A stretch of 6,011 bases of DNA from assembly GCA_004357005.1 (NCBI GenBank), contig SMWH01000073.1, forward strand, positions 1-6,011. The letters run 5' to 3'. The translations under genes and the position numbers were made by a program. The notes below the pieces were generated by a model. It searched no databases and had not been told where the DNA came from. It saw only the letters and a list, made by a program, of their open reading frames with translations. Below, piece after piece: positions 1 to 5,872 of the stretch. The DNA is from Gammaproteobacteria bacterium (GTDB taxonomy: Bacteria; Pseudomonadota; Gammaproteobacteria; SMWH01). Positions within the stretch are counted from its first letter, which is position 1; each line of letters opens with the position of its first letter.

Positions 1-690
1 CCCGATGAAACCCTGCAAGCCATCGCCGAGGAGAACAACCTTTCAGAGACCGCCTTTTTCGTGCGCAAAGGGGATCGCTATGATTTGCGGTGGTTCACAC
101 CGGTCGAGGAAGTGGATCTTTGCGGTCATGCAACACTGGCCGCAGGGTTCGTCATCCTCAACGATCTGGCTCAAGACGACCCTGTGGTGAACTTCGACAG
201 CCAGAGCGGCCCGCTTTCAGTTCATCGGAAGGGCGATCGCTATACGCTCGATTTTCCGTCCAGGCCCGCAAAGCCAACCAACCCGGAGCCCGGGCTGGTG
301 GAAGCCCTGGGCGGAGAACCGCGCCAGTTCCTGGCGAACCAGGACATGCTCGTCGTGTACAAACGCGAGGCTGACGTTCGCGCCCTGGAGCCGGATTTCG
401 CCGCGTTGAGCAAGATGGAGCCACGCGGCGTTATTGCCACGGCTCCCGGCAGCGATTGCGATTTCGTTTCCCGATTTTTTGTGCCGAAACTCGGAATCAA
501 CGAAGACCCGGTCACGGGCGCCGCCCATTGTGTTCTGACGCCTTATTGGGCCGAACGCCTCGGCCGAAACCGTCTGCACGCGCGTCAAATATCAAAACGC
601 GGCGGCGAGCTGTGGTGTCACCTGCACGGTGACCGGGTGGAGATCTCCGGTCACGCGGTCAAGGTTATCGACGGTATTTTCGAGGTCTGA
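1..690 (+). CDS. PhzF-family isomerase/epimerase-like protein, 5' end outside the window
   Basis: The frame is open from the first base of the window to a TGA at 688-690, giving 229 residues. PhzF-family proteins are usually about 260-300 residues, so roughly the first 35 (the strand and loop carrying the GNP motif) lie upstream. Visible hallmarks are NLSETAF at residues 13-19, whose Glu16 matches the catalytic glutamate of PhzF, then FTPxxEVDLCGHAT at 32-45, EDPVTGAAH at 168-176 and the SKRGGEL stretch at 198-204. These belong to the two-lobed diaminopimelate-epimerase-like fold. Family members isomerise small acids, for example PhzF itself in phenazine synthesis, but most, probably including this one, have no known substrate, and no phenazine genes are visible here. 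A GTG at 61 opens a shorter frame, but conserved family sequence, including the catalytic Glu, lies before it, so it is not the real start. The protein is likely cytoplasmic. No terminator with a T-run on the plus strand follows it. Family assignment is firm; function is not. Confidence 0.93.
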   Translation, partial: PDETLQAIAEENNLSETAFFVRKGDRYDLRWFTPVEEVDLCGHATLAAGFVILNDLAQDDPVVNFDSQSGPLSVHRKGDRYTLDFPSRPAKPTNPEPGLVEALGGEPRQFLANQDMLVVYKREADVRALEPDFAALSKMEPRGVIATAPGSDCDFVSRFFVPKLGINEDPVTGAAHCVLTPYWAERLGRNRLHARQISKRGGELWCHLHGDRVEISGHAVKVIDGIFEV

Positions 691-746
691 ACCACCCGCC
701 CGATCGTGAGAGCGTTCTGTTCGCAACACAGGACCGCGCTGCCATG

Positions 747-772
747 AAAAAAGGGGAGGCGGTCGCCTCCCC
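747..772 (-). terminator. Intrinsic terminator for the minus-strand small gene
   Basis: GGGGAGGC (753-760) and GCCTCCCC (765-772) form an 8-bp GC-rich stem, extendable by one G-C pair, with a tetraloop. Read on the minus strand the stem is followed at once by six T (747-752). On the plus strand the hairpin is followed by GTTAAAC, with no T-run, so it terminates leftward transcription from the 847-1084 gene and not the PhzF-like gene. Its presence supports real transcription of the small minus-strand gene. Confidence 0.85.
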
Positions 773-846
773 GTTAAACGCTCAGAAGTCCTTACTTCTT
801 ATTGCTTTGGAGTCGAGCCGCTACTGACTTCGGCTCAGGGAAATCT

Positions 847-1084
847 TCAAGCCTGTTGCGGCTTGCGGAAAAGCAGCAACCCCGTTCCCACCAGCACGAA
901 GGATAGCGCCAGCAGACCGTAGACGTTCAGAGCCGGGATGCCAAACCCCGTCCTTATAGTTTCGTTCGCAGTGATTGCCAGAACATTCGAGATCGCCGGC
1001 TTTTTGCTGGGACATGAACGCGACCACCCCGCTGCCTATGGCGGCGGCGGCAGAGACAATGGCTATGACGGTTTCGCGCCGCAC
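847..1084 (-). pseudogene. Small exported protein with IPTL-CTERM-like sorting tail, frame broken
   Basis: Two overlapping minus-strand frames look like halves of one gene. The first starts at GTG 1084, preceded by a GGGGGA ribosome-binding-like stretch about 6 bases upstream. It begins MRRETVIAIVSAAAAIGSG, a short basic start plus hydrophobic stretch like a signal peptide or anchor, followed by a two-cysteine segment (ECSGNHCE). The second frame is shifted by +1, is open from 1035 and stops at 847-849. It ends in IPALNVYGLL, then a hydrophobic helix, then RKPQQA. That layout (IPxL motif, aromatic-Gly, transmembrane helix, basic end) matches IPTL-CTERM sorting tails, which are linked to exosortase H-type systems. 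The tail frame has no ATG, GTG or TTG ahead of the motif, so it cannot be a free-standing gene in the usual way. Joined near the GGGG run at about 947-950, the halves give a protein of about 80 residues. A weak CATAAT -10 candidate lies at 1114-1119, and a strong terminator follows. Without a shift, the first frame runs to 821 as an 87-residue protein with an unconvincing tail. A real frameshift, a sequencing indel and programmed shifting all remain possible. Confidence 0.5.
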
Positions 1085-1232
1085 TTTGAATCCCCCGTTA
1101 ATTGACTTGGCGTATTATGGAGTCGATCACTATCCCTCTGACACCGCGCGCACGACTGAACCTTGAACGCAATACCCCGGAATCCCGGTCATCCAGACAA
1201 CGGGACCGAGCCCTGAGCTCGAGGAGGAACTC

Positions 1233-2270
1233 ATGAATATCCGGCTTACACGGCGGGAAGCCATAAAACTGATGCTGAGTGGCACTGCAGGTCTCGCGTT
1301 GCCGGCTTTCCCGGCTTTCGCGACCCTCAATTCCAGCGTTGAATACCGCCGCCTCGGCCGTACCGGCCTCAAGGTTTCCGTCGTTGGCTTTGGCGGGCTG
1401 TCCATCGCGCTGGGCAATACCGAGCAGGAGCGCGTGACCCTGCTGCTCAACCAGGCACTGGATCGCGGCCTGAACATGATCGATACGGCCGAATGTTATG
1501 GCGCGCCTGACCAGAACCAGTCCGAGATCCTGATAGGAAACGCCGTGGGCCACCGCCGCCATGAATACGTCCTTAGCTCCAAAGTCGGGCACGAGAACGG
1601 GCAATTCGGCCAGGGCGATGACTGGTCTCCTGAATCCATTGAACGCACGATCGAACGTAGCCTGAAACGCCTGAAAACGGATCATCTGGATATCGTGCAT
1701 CTCCACGGCGCCAATCTGGAGACACTCAAGGCAGGCGAAGCGACCGAGGCACTGAAACGAGCCCGTGAGGCCGGCAAGATCCGTTTTCTCGCCTACAGCG
1801 GGAGCGGAGAGCGCGTTCGCTATGCCGTTGAGAGCGATGATTTCGATGTGGTGCAGGTTTCCCTGAACGTTTTCGAACAGGACGTGATCGATGAACTCCT
1901 GCCCATGACCAGGAAGAAGGACATCGGCGTCATCGCGAAACGGCCCCTGGGCAACGCGGTGTGGCGTTTCGAGCAACGACCCGAGTGGGGCTGGTATGCG
2001 GAATACTGGGATCTGATTAGGCCGCTGGGCTATCCCTTTTTCGAAGGCGAGGCGCTGAAAGATCCGGGTCCCGAGGGCGCCGCCGGAATGGCGTTGCGAT
2101 TCGTTGCCAGCACCCCGGGGCTGCATACGGCCATCGTCGGAACCACGAGCCCCGGTCGCTGGACGCAGAACAACGCCAACCTTTCGGGCGGACCGTTACC
2201 GGAGAAACAATATCAAAGCATACGCGCGAAGTGGTTGGCCCTTTGGGCAGAAAACCGGCAGATGGGTTAA
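1233..2270 (+). CDS. Aldo/keto reductase with Tat signal peptide
   Basis: This is a 345-residue NAD(P)H-dependent aldo/keto reductase of the bacterial 'LGRTGLKVS' type, a TIM barrel that reduces aldehydes or ketones. The start is well fixed: GAGGAGG at 1221-1227 lies 5 bases before ATG 1233. Residues 1-30 look like a Tat leader, with twin arginines Arg7-Arg8 in TRREAIKLM, a hydrophobic stretch and an AFA cleavage site before Thr31, so export of a folded, cofactor-loaded enzyme to the periplasm is likely. The mature domain opens with YRRLGRTGLKVS (38-49). The catalytic tetrad appears intact: Asp84 and Tyr89 in IDTAECYG, Lys117 in SSKVG and His158 in IVHLHGAN. The C-terminal IVGTTSPGRW (301-310) matches the cofactor-phosphate-binding region of the family. 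The gene stands alone, convergent with the FKBP gene and followed by a strong terminator. I found no clear promoter in 1085-1232: a TTGACT at 1102-1107 has no well-spaced -10. The substrate cannot be read from the sequence. An antisense frame (1098-2126) has no recognisable features. Confidence 0.93.
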   Translation: MNIRLTRREAIKLMLSGTAGLALPAFPAFATLNSSVEYRRLGRTGLKVSVVGFGGLSIALGNTEQERVTLLLNQALDRGLNMIDTAECYGAPDQNQSEILIGNAVGHRRHEYVLSSKVGHENGQFGQGDDWSPESIERTIERSLKRLKTDHLDIVHLHGANLETLKAGEATEALKRAREAGKIRFLAYSGSGERVRYAVESDDFDVVQVSLNVFEQDVIDELLPMTRKKDIGVIAKRPLGNAVWRFEQRPEWGWYAEYWDLIRPLGYPFFEGEALKDPGPEGAAGMALRFVASTPGLHTAIVGTTSPGRWTQNNANLSGGPLPEKQYQSIRAKWLALWAENRQMG

Positions 2271-2303
2271 TGCGATGGGAACGGCTTTGCAGGAACGGCT
2301 CTT

Positions 2304-2331
2304 TAGGAGCGGCTTTCCAGCCGCGATTCCC
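2304..2331 (+). repeat. REP-like palindromic element, copy 1
   Basis: A 28-base sequence beginning TAGGAGCGGC and ending CGATTCCC, identical to the copy at 2401-2428. Its core GCGGCT (2309-2314) and AGCCGC (2319-2324) fold into a 6-bp hairpin with a TTCC loop. The layout (TAGGAG head, imperfect palindrome, CGATT tail) resembles repetitive extragenic palindromes of Pseudomonas and related gammaproteobacteria, which are spread by RAYT transposases. Just before it, 2276-2303 holds degenerate partial copies (GGAACGGCT twice), suggesting decayed or slipped units. Confidence 0.8.
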
Positions 2332-2338
2332 CAAAAAC

Positions 2339-2365
2339 AATCGCGCCACGAATGGCGCTCCTACA
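2339..2365 (-). repeat. REP-like palindromic element, inverted copy 2
   Basis: Read on the minus strand this begins TGTAGGAGCGCCA and ends GCGCGATT: the same head and tail as the two plus-strand copies but with a different stem. GCGCCA (2343-2348) pairs with TGGCGC (2353-2358) around a CGAA loop. The changed stem keeps its pairing, as expected if the hairpin, and not the exact bases, is what is maintained. Its opposite orientation between two direct copies gives the head-to-tail arrangement typical of REP doublets (REPINs). Confidence 0.75.
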
Positions 2366-2400
2366 CGCGGGTACCGGCATCGTGTTGTGGGAACGGCTTG

Positions 2401-2428
2401 TAGGAGCGGCTTTCCAGCCGCGATTCCC
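2401..2428 (+). repeat. REP-like palindromic element, copy 3
   Basis: Identical over 28 bases to copy 1 (2304-2331), with the same 6-bp stem and TTCC loop. The similarity continues leftward: TGGGAACGGCTTG at 2388-2400 matches TGGGAACGGCTTT at 2276-2288. The duplicated unit is therefore larger than the 28-bp core, and copy 1 carries an extra stretch between the flank and the core. It abuts the bidirectional terminator. Confidence 0.8.
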
Positions 2429-2465
2429 TTAAAAAAAGGCCCGGCATCGCCGGGCCTTTTTTTAA
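2429..2465. terminator. Bidirectional intrinsic terminator
   Basis: GGCCCGGC (2438-2445), loop ATC, and GCCGGGCC (2449-2456) form an 8-bp GC stem flanked by seven A on the left and seven T on the right. The symmetry extends to 17 perfect base pairs with the outer TTAAAAAAA and TTTTTTTAA. It lies between the convergent reductase and FKBP genes, and the T-run is present in either direction, so it should end transcription of both. Confidence 0.93.
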
Positions 2466-2466
2466 G

Positions 2467-2479
2467 GTGTCAGACACCA
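2467..2479. repeat. Short palindrome GGTGTCAGACACC
   Basis: A 13-base palindrome (GGTGTC, central A, GACACC) lies between the bidirectional terminator and the FKBP stop codon at 2490-2492. I recall similar short palindromes as common intergenic repeats in gammaproteobacteria, but that cannot be checked here. It is too short to serve as a terminator itself and has no neighbouring T-run of its own. Confidence 0.6.
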
Positions 2480-2489
2480 TTGAAATTGG

Positions 2490-3230
2490 TTATTCGCCGG
2501 CGGTCTTCTGGATCTCGATCAGCTCCACCTCGAAGATGAGGGTGGAATTGGGACCGATCCTGGCGCCCGCACCGCGTTCGCCATAGGCCAGTTCAGGCGG
2601 AATAAACAACCGCCATTTGCTGCCCACGGGCATGAGCTGCAACGCTGCGGTCCAGCCGGGAATGACGCCGGTCACCCCGAAAGTCGCGGGCTGGTTGCGG
2701 CGATAGGAACTGTCGAACTCCACGCCGCTGACCAGCGTGCCCTTGTAGTGGACCTTGACCGTGTCCTCCGCGGTGGGGATAGGCCCCGTGCCCTCCACCA
2801 TGATCACGTATTGCAGACCGCTCTCGGTTGTCTGTACGCCTTCTTTTTCAGCGTTGGCAGCCAGAAACTGCGCGCCTTCCTCGGCGTTGCGATTGCCCTC
2901 CTGGTCACGCTCGGCCAGGCGTTTCTCCTGGACGGCCCTGGCAAATTCCATGCGCAACTGGGTCGCTTCGGCCTCGCTGATCTTCGGCTCCTTGCCGGCC
3001 ATGGTGTCCTGGAAACCCTCCAGGAAGGCGTCCACATCAATGTCGCCCTGGGCGCTCTTGATCTGTCCACCGACCTGCATGCCCAGCGCATAGCTCTGTT
3101 TCTCAAGGTTGCCCGCATCCGTGCTCTCGTCAGCCTCGACGGCGGTTTCACCCTCGGCCAGCGCGCCGGCGCTCAGGGTCATCGCGAAAAAACACGCGTA
3201 CAGAGCGCTTGTCGCCCGTTTGAAATCCAT
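2490..3230 (-). CDS. Periplasmic FKBP-type peptidyl-prolyl cis-trans isomerase (FkpA/Mip-like)
   Basis: This 246-residue exported foldase catalyses cis-trans isomerisation of X-Pro bonds. Residues 1-25 form a Sec signal peptide ending AGALA, with cleavage before Glu26. Residues about 41-130 are the helical FKBP N-terminal dimerisation domain (SYALGMQVGGQIK, then a charged helix). Residues about 155-240 are the catalytic FKBP domain. Aligned with human FKBP12, the pocket is complete: Tyr162, Phe172, Asp173, Phe184, Val189, Ile190, Trp193, Tyr216 and Phe233. An intact pocket argues for an active isomerase. ATG 3230 is preferred over GTG 3233 because the GGAG at 3237-3240 lies 6 bases before the ATG but only 3 before the GTG. 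An extended -10 promoter lies about 50 bases upstream. The gene follows the MtrB-like gene on the same strand after a 122-base gap containing a long hairpin. Helping fold that barrel is plausible, but such FKBPs are general periplasmic foldases. The exact fkpA versus mip naming cannot be settled. Confidence 0.95.
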   Translation of the reverse strand: MDFKRATSALYACFFAMTLSAGALAEGETAVEADESTDAGNLEKQSYALGMQVGGQIKSAQGDIDVDAFLEGFQDTMAGKEPKISEAEATQLRMEFARAVQEKRLAERDQEGNRNAEEGAQFLAANAEKEGVQTTESGLQYVIMVEGTGPIPTAEDTVKVHYKGTLVSGVEFDSSYRRNQPATFGVTGVIPGWTAALQLMPVGSKWRLFIPPELAYGERGAGARIGPNSTLIFEVELIEIQKTAGE

Positions 3231-3276
3231 CACAAACTCCTTTTTTTGGGGGTAGGTCCACTCGAGAAGAGCGCGG

Positions 3277-3285
3277 ATTATATCA
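3277..3285 (-). promoter_or_regulatory. Extended -10 promoter for the FKBP gene
   Basis: On the minus strand the sequence reads TGATATAAT: a consensus TATAAT (3277-3282) preceded by the TGn of extended -10 promoters. No good -35 lies at 16-18 bases (that region is the C-rich arm of the inverted repeat), which fits an extended -10 promoter not needing one. Transcription would start near 3270, leaving a leader of about 40 bases with the ribosome-binding GGAG at 3237-3240. Confidence 0.65.
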
Positions 3286-3298
3286 GCGAAAAATCAAA

Positions 3299-3349
3299 GG
3301 GGGACAGTTCCCCCATTTCGGCGAGAGGGGAAAGGGGGGAACTGTCCCC
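3299..3349. repeat. Long inverted repeat between the mtrB-like and FKBP genes
   Basis: GGGGACAGTTCCCCC (3300-3314) is exactly complementary to GGGGGAACTGTCCCC (3335-3349). After one A-G mismatch the pairing continues with TTTC (3316-3319) and GAAA (3330-3333), leaving a 10-base loop. Each arm is also nearly palindromic (GGGGGA, CAGT, TCCCCC), so cruciform or double-hairpin forms are possible. It starts 3 bases after the mtrB-like stop and, on the minus strand, is followed by CTTTGATTTTT, so it may act as a weak terminator or 3'-end stabiliser. The outer arm occupies the -35 region of the FKBP promoter. The architecture resembles a dispersed palindromic element; no transposase gene is present. 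Confidence 0.85.
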
Positions 3350-3352
3350 GAA

Positions 3353-5872
3353 TTAGTGGGTGCGGAATTGGAGCAGCAAGCCGATGACATCCGCATCGTA
3401 GTCCTGCGGGATGGCCCCCAGATACAGGGTCTGGTCAATGACCCGCTCCAGACCGTCGAAGTGCCAGTCATCGGTCTTGCCCTCTTCGTGCCGGTAATAG
3501 AAACGCAGGGCCCATTGCCTGGCGAAGGGCCAGCGTGCGCTGGCCTGGAATATCTGCCGTTGGAACGCGAGGGTGCCCGGGCCACCGCCGGTCTGCTCGC
3601 GGCTGAGGGGTGAAACCAGCGAACTCACGGAGGCGTAGTCGTAGCTGATCGGCGTGTCAGAATCGATCCAGATGTAGTCGAGTTTGAGATCGACCGACCG
3701 CACGCGGTAGTCCACACCGGCCCCGAAAGACCGGGTTTCCTGTTTCTGCTGGATTGTGTATTCCCTGTCGAACGGATAGACCGGCCCACCCGCGCTGCCG
3801 TCGATGCTGTTCGGGCCCGCGTCATTGATATTCGCCATGTCAATATCGCCGTCCTGCCAGCCATACCATGCGTACACATTGCCCTTGTTCGAGGGGAACC
3901 ATGTCCACTCCACGTTGAAGTTGCGCGCCTCATCGCTGCGCCGTCCATAACTCGCCTGGTAATCGTTCTCCTGCCAACGCCCGGAAAAGAAAAGGTCCAT
4001 ATCATCGCGAATCATGAAATTCAGACGGGCATTGAGAATCTGCTGGTCGCGGTCGGCCAGATCGTACTTGCGCAGATCATCCAGCACCTGGGCCGGGGTG
4101 CCTTCCGGTATCGTCGGCACGTAACCGGGCAACACTTCGGTCCAGAACTGATCGTATGGATCGCTGATATAGGGGTCGCCATCGCGCTGTGCGTATTCCC
4201 AGGCGACCCGCAGGGTCGCTTTCGAAAACCCGCGATGTGACAGCGCCAGACGCAGCCGGTCTTCCTTCGTCTCGTCACGTTCCCGGAAATCCCGCTGGTA
4301 ATTCTCGTGTTCGTACTCGACAGTGAACACACCCCTGGCCGCATAACGCCAGTCACCTCCCAACGTGATATTTCCCCTGCGGTAATCGAAAGGGATGTTC
4401 CGGACATGCCACAGACTGCCGGCCACGCCCGGTTCAAAAATACCACTGGCCCCCGGGACCACGCCACCCGGTCCACCATCCAGGGCGATGTAACCGAACT
4501 CACCGGTCAGAGGATTGAAATTCGTGTAATCCGTTTCGTTCTTTTCTTCGTAATAGCGGAGTTTCCCGCGCAGCGTCACTTTATTCCACGGGTTAACGTT
4601 GACGCCGGTCTGAAACAGATAGGTATCGATCAAGGCATCAGCGCTGTTCTGACTCAGGGCGGCGGTGGTGTTCCATAAATCGAAGTCGATCGGGTTGACG
4701 ATGTTACCGCCGATCCCGGTGTTCACCGTGTGCGGGATCAGGGCGTCGTTCTGTTCCATGCGTCCCGTGGCCAGTTGGGTCGTCCAGACACCCTCCCAGC
4801 CGATGTCGTGGGCGAAATCCAGCTTGAGGTGATGGAAATCGTTGTCCGGATACAACGCGAACCTCCCCGTCTCGGGATTCGACGCACCGTCCGGCAGCGG
4901 CGCAAAAGAACCGTTGGCCCACGGGTGCTCCCAGGTGAGGGTCTTGATCTCGTTCCGGAAGAAGGACCCCTCGTACCCGACGTTGAGTTGCCATGCATCC
5001 TTGATCTGGCGCAACCCGAACAAAATGTCGTGGGTGTCATAGTCGATGGGTTCCAGCATCTCGACGCTGCCGCCGATCGCGGGGTTGAGCCAGTTCCAGT
5101 ACATGCCCCCGGAAAACGGCCGTGTGCCATCGCGTTTTTCGAAGCTGTAGTCTCCGAAGAAAGTCAGCGTGTCCGTCCACATCCAGTCCAGCCCAAGCCC
5201 GGCACGCTTGCGCTGCAGGCTGGAGGTGATATCGGGTTTGGTGGCCAACACCGCCCGCACCTCATCCGGCGTACTCCCGGCTGGCGTGAGCATGTCGGGC
5301 AGCGTCAGGTTGCCCGTGCCGACACCGTCGAAAATGGTCCTGGCGTTGGTCGTGAATACGTGCGGGATCTCGTTGTAGAAACCCTTCAGGCGCCAACTGC
5401 CGTATTGCCCGCCTTCGGCTGCGTAGAACTGATCGTTACGCCCCACGCCGCCACCATTGGTCCGGAAATAACCCCCGCTTTCGGGTTTTTCGGCGGCAAA
5501 ACTGAAGTTGTTGAACACAAAACCGTCGTCCCAATCCGTGTACTCGATGAACACCGGATTGTCCGTGTCACCGTCCACGGCCAACACCCCGAACTCCACG
5601 GAACCCACATAACGCCAGCCGTTTTCAGTTTGACGGTAAACGGGGGTCTCGTAGGGAATGTTGTACAGCAATCCGGATGGCGACCGCCTGGGGGCCCGCG
5701 TGTAAACACTGAGCCCCTTCTCGTCCAGCACCTCCTCAGGATTGAGATCTCCCTGGTAGTTCAGGGCGTTGCTCTGAATCGTATCCACGCCTTCCGCGGA
5801 ATCCGCACTGACACCGGAGGTCATCAGCCCGAACACAATTCCCGCAAGGATTGTGTGGCCGCGATGGGTCAT
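3353..5872 (-). CDS. MtrB/PioB-family outer-membrane beta-barrel (decaheme-associated porin)
   Basis: A protein of 839 residues that should form a large outer-membrane beta-barrel enclosing a periplasmic multiheme cytochrome, so electrons can cross the outer membrane. Residues 1-23 are a Sec signal peptide (hydrophobic ILAGIVFGLM, cleavage after VSA). The mature part is rich in Trp, Tyr and Phe in alternating strands and loops rich in Asp, Asn and Gly. Family-like segments include FIEYTDWDDGFVFNNFSF (108-125), WRLKGFYNEIPHVF (160-173) and NARTIFDGVGTGNLTLP (176-192). It ends with a closing strand, VIGLLLQF, plus RTH. It is longer than Shewanella MtrB (about 700 residues) and nearer PioB in size. 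It contains no cysteine at all, so the N-terminal CXXC of Shewanella MtrB is absent. ATG 5872 is chosen because it overlaps the upstream cytochrome stop as ATGA and is followed directly by the signal peptide; a TTG at 5935 would add 21 non-signal-like residues inside the cytochrome gene. Whether the conduit reduces or oxidises external iron or another substrate cannot be told. Confidence 0.93.
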   Translation of the reverse strand: MTHRGHTILAGIVFGLMTSGVSADSAEGVDTIQSNALNYQGDLNPEEVLDEKGLSVYTRAPRRSPSGLLYNIPYETPVYRQTENGWRYVGSVEFGVLAVDGDTDNPVFIEYTDWDDGFVFNNFSFAAEKPESGGYFRTNGGGVGRNDQFYAAEGGQYGSWRLKGFYNEIPHVFTTNARTIFDGVGTGNLTLPDMLTPAGSTPDEVRAVLATKPDITSSLQRKRAGLGLDWMWTDTLTFFGDYSFEKRDGTRPFSGGMYWNWLNPAIGGSVEMLEPIDYDTHDILFGLRQIKDAWQLNVGYEGSFFRNEIKTLTWEHPWANGSFAPLPDGASNPETGRFALYPDNDFHHLKLDFAHDIGWEGVWTTQLATGRMEQNDALIPHTVNTGIGGNIVNPIDFDLWNTTAALSQNSADALIDTYLFQTGVNVNPWNKVTLRGKLRYYEEKNETDYTNFNPLTGEFGYIALDGGPGGVVPGASGIFEPGVAGSLWHVRNIPFDYRRGNITLGGDWRYAARGVFTVEYEHENYQRDFRERDETKEDRLRLALSHRGFSKATLRVAWEYAQRDGDPYISDPYDQFWTEVLPGYVPTIPEGTPAQVLDDLRKYDLADRDQQILNARLNFMIRDDMDLFFSGRWQENDYQASYGRRSDEARNFNVEWTWFPSNKGNVYAWYGWQDGDIDMANINDAGPNSIDGSAGGPVYPFDREYTIQQKQETRSFGAGVDYRVRSVDLKLDYIWIDSDTPISYDYASVSSLVSPLSREQTGGGPGTLAFQRQIFQASARWPFARQWALRFYYRHEEGKTDDWHFDGLERVIDQTLYLGAIPQDYDADVIGLLLQFRTH

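Noticed and set aside
784..836. Two small inverted repeats (AGAAGT/ACTTCT and GAGCCG/CGGCTC)
   Set aside because: The stems are 6 bp and lie in the 3' leader to the terminator. They are short enough to occur by chance and carry no other signal.
938..1105. 55-codon plus-strand frame with a YGGGGRDNGYDG stretch
   Set aside because: The glycine-rich look comes from GGC repeats opposite the alanine-rich stretch of the minus-strand gene. No ribosome-binding site is evident, and the terminator at 747-772 supports the minus strand.
1102..1118. TTGACT and TATTAT as a promoter for the aldo/keto reductase
   Set aside because: The two hexamers are only 5 bases apart, so they cannot be paired -35 and -10 elements, and no suitable -10 lies 16-18 bases after TTGACT.
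1098..2126. 342-codon open frame on the minus strand, antisense to the aldo/keto reductase
   Set aside because: It lies opposite a gene with an intact catalytic tetrad, signal and ribosome-binding site. Its translation shows no recognisable domain, and such frames are common in GC-rich DNA.
2748..3356. 202-codon open frame on the plus strand, antisense to the FKBP gene
   Set aside because: It overlaps a complete FKBP gene with all pocket residues, and it runs through the inverted repeat, where a coding role is unlikely.
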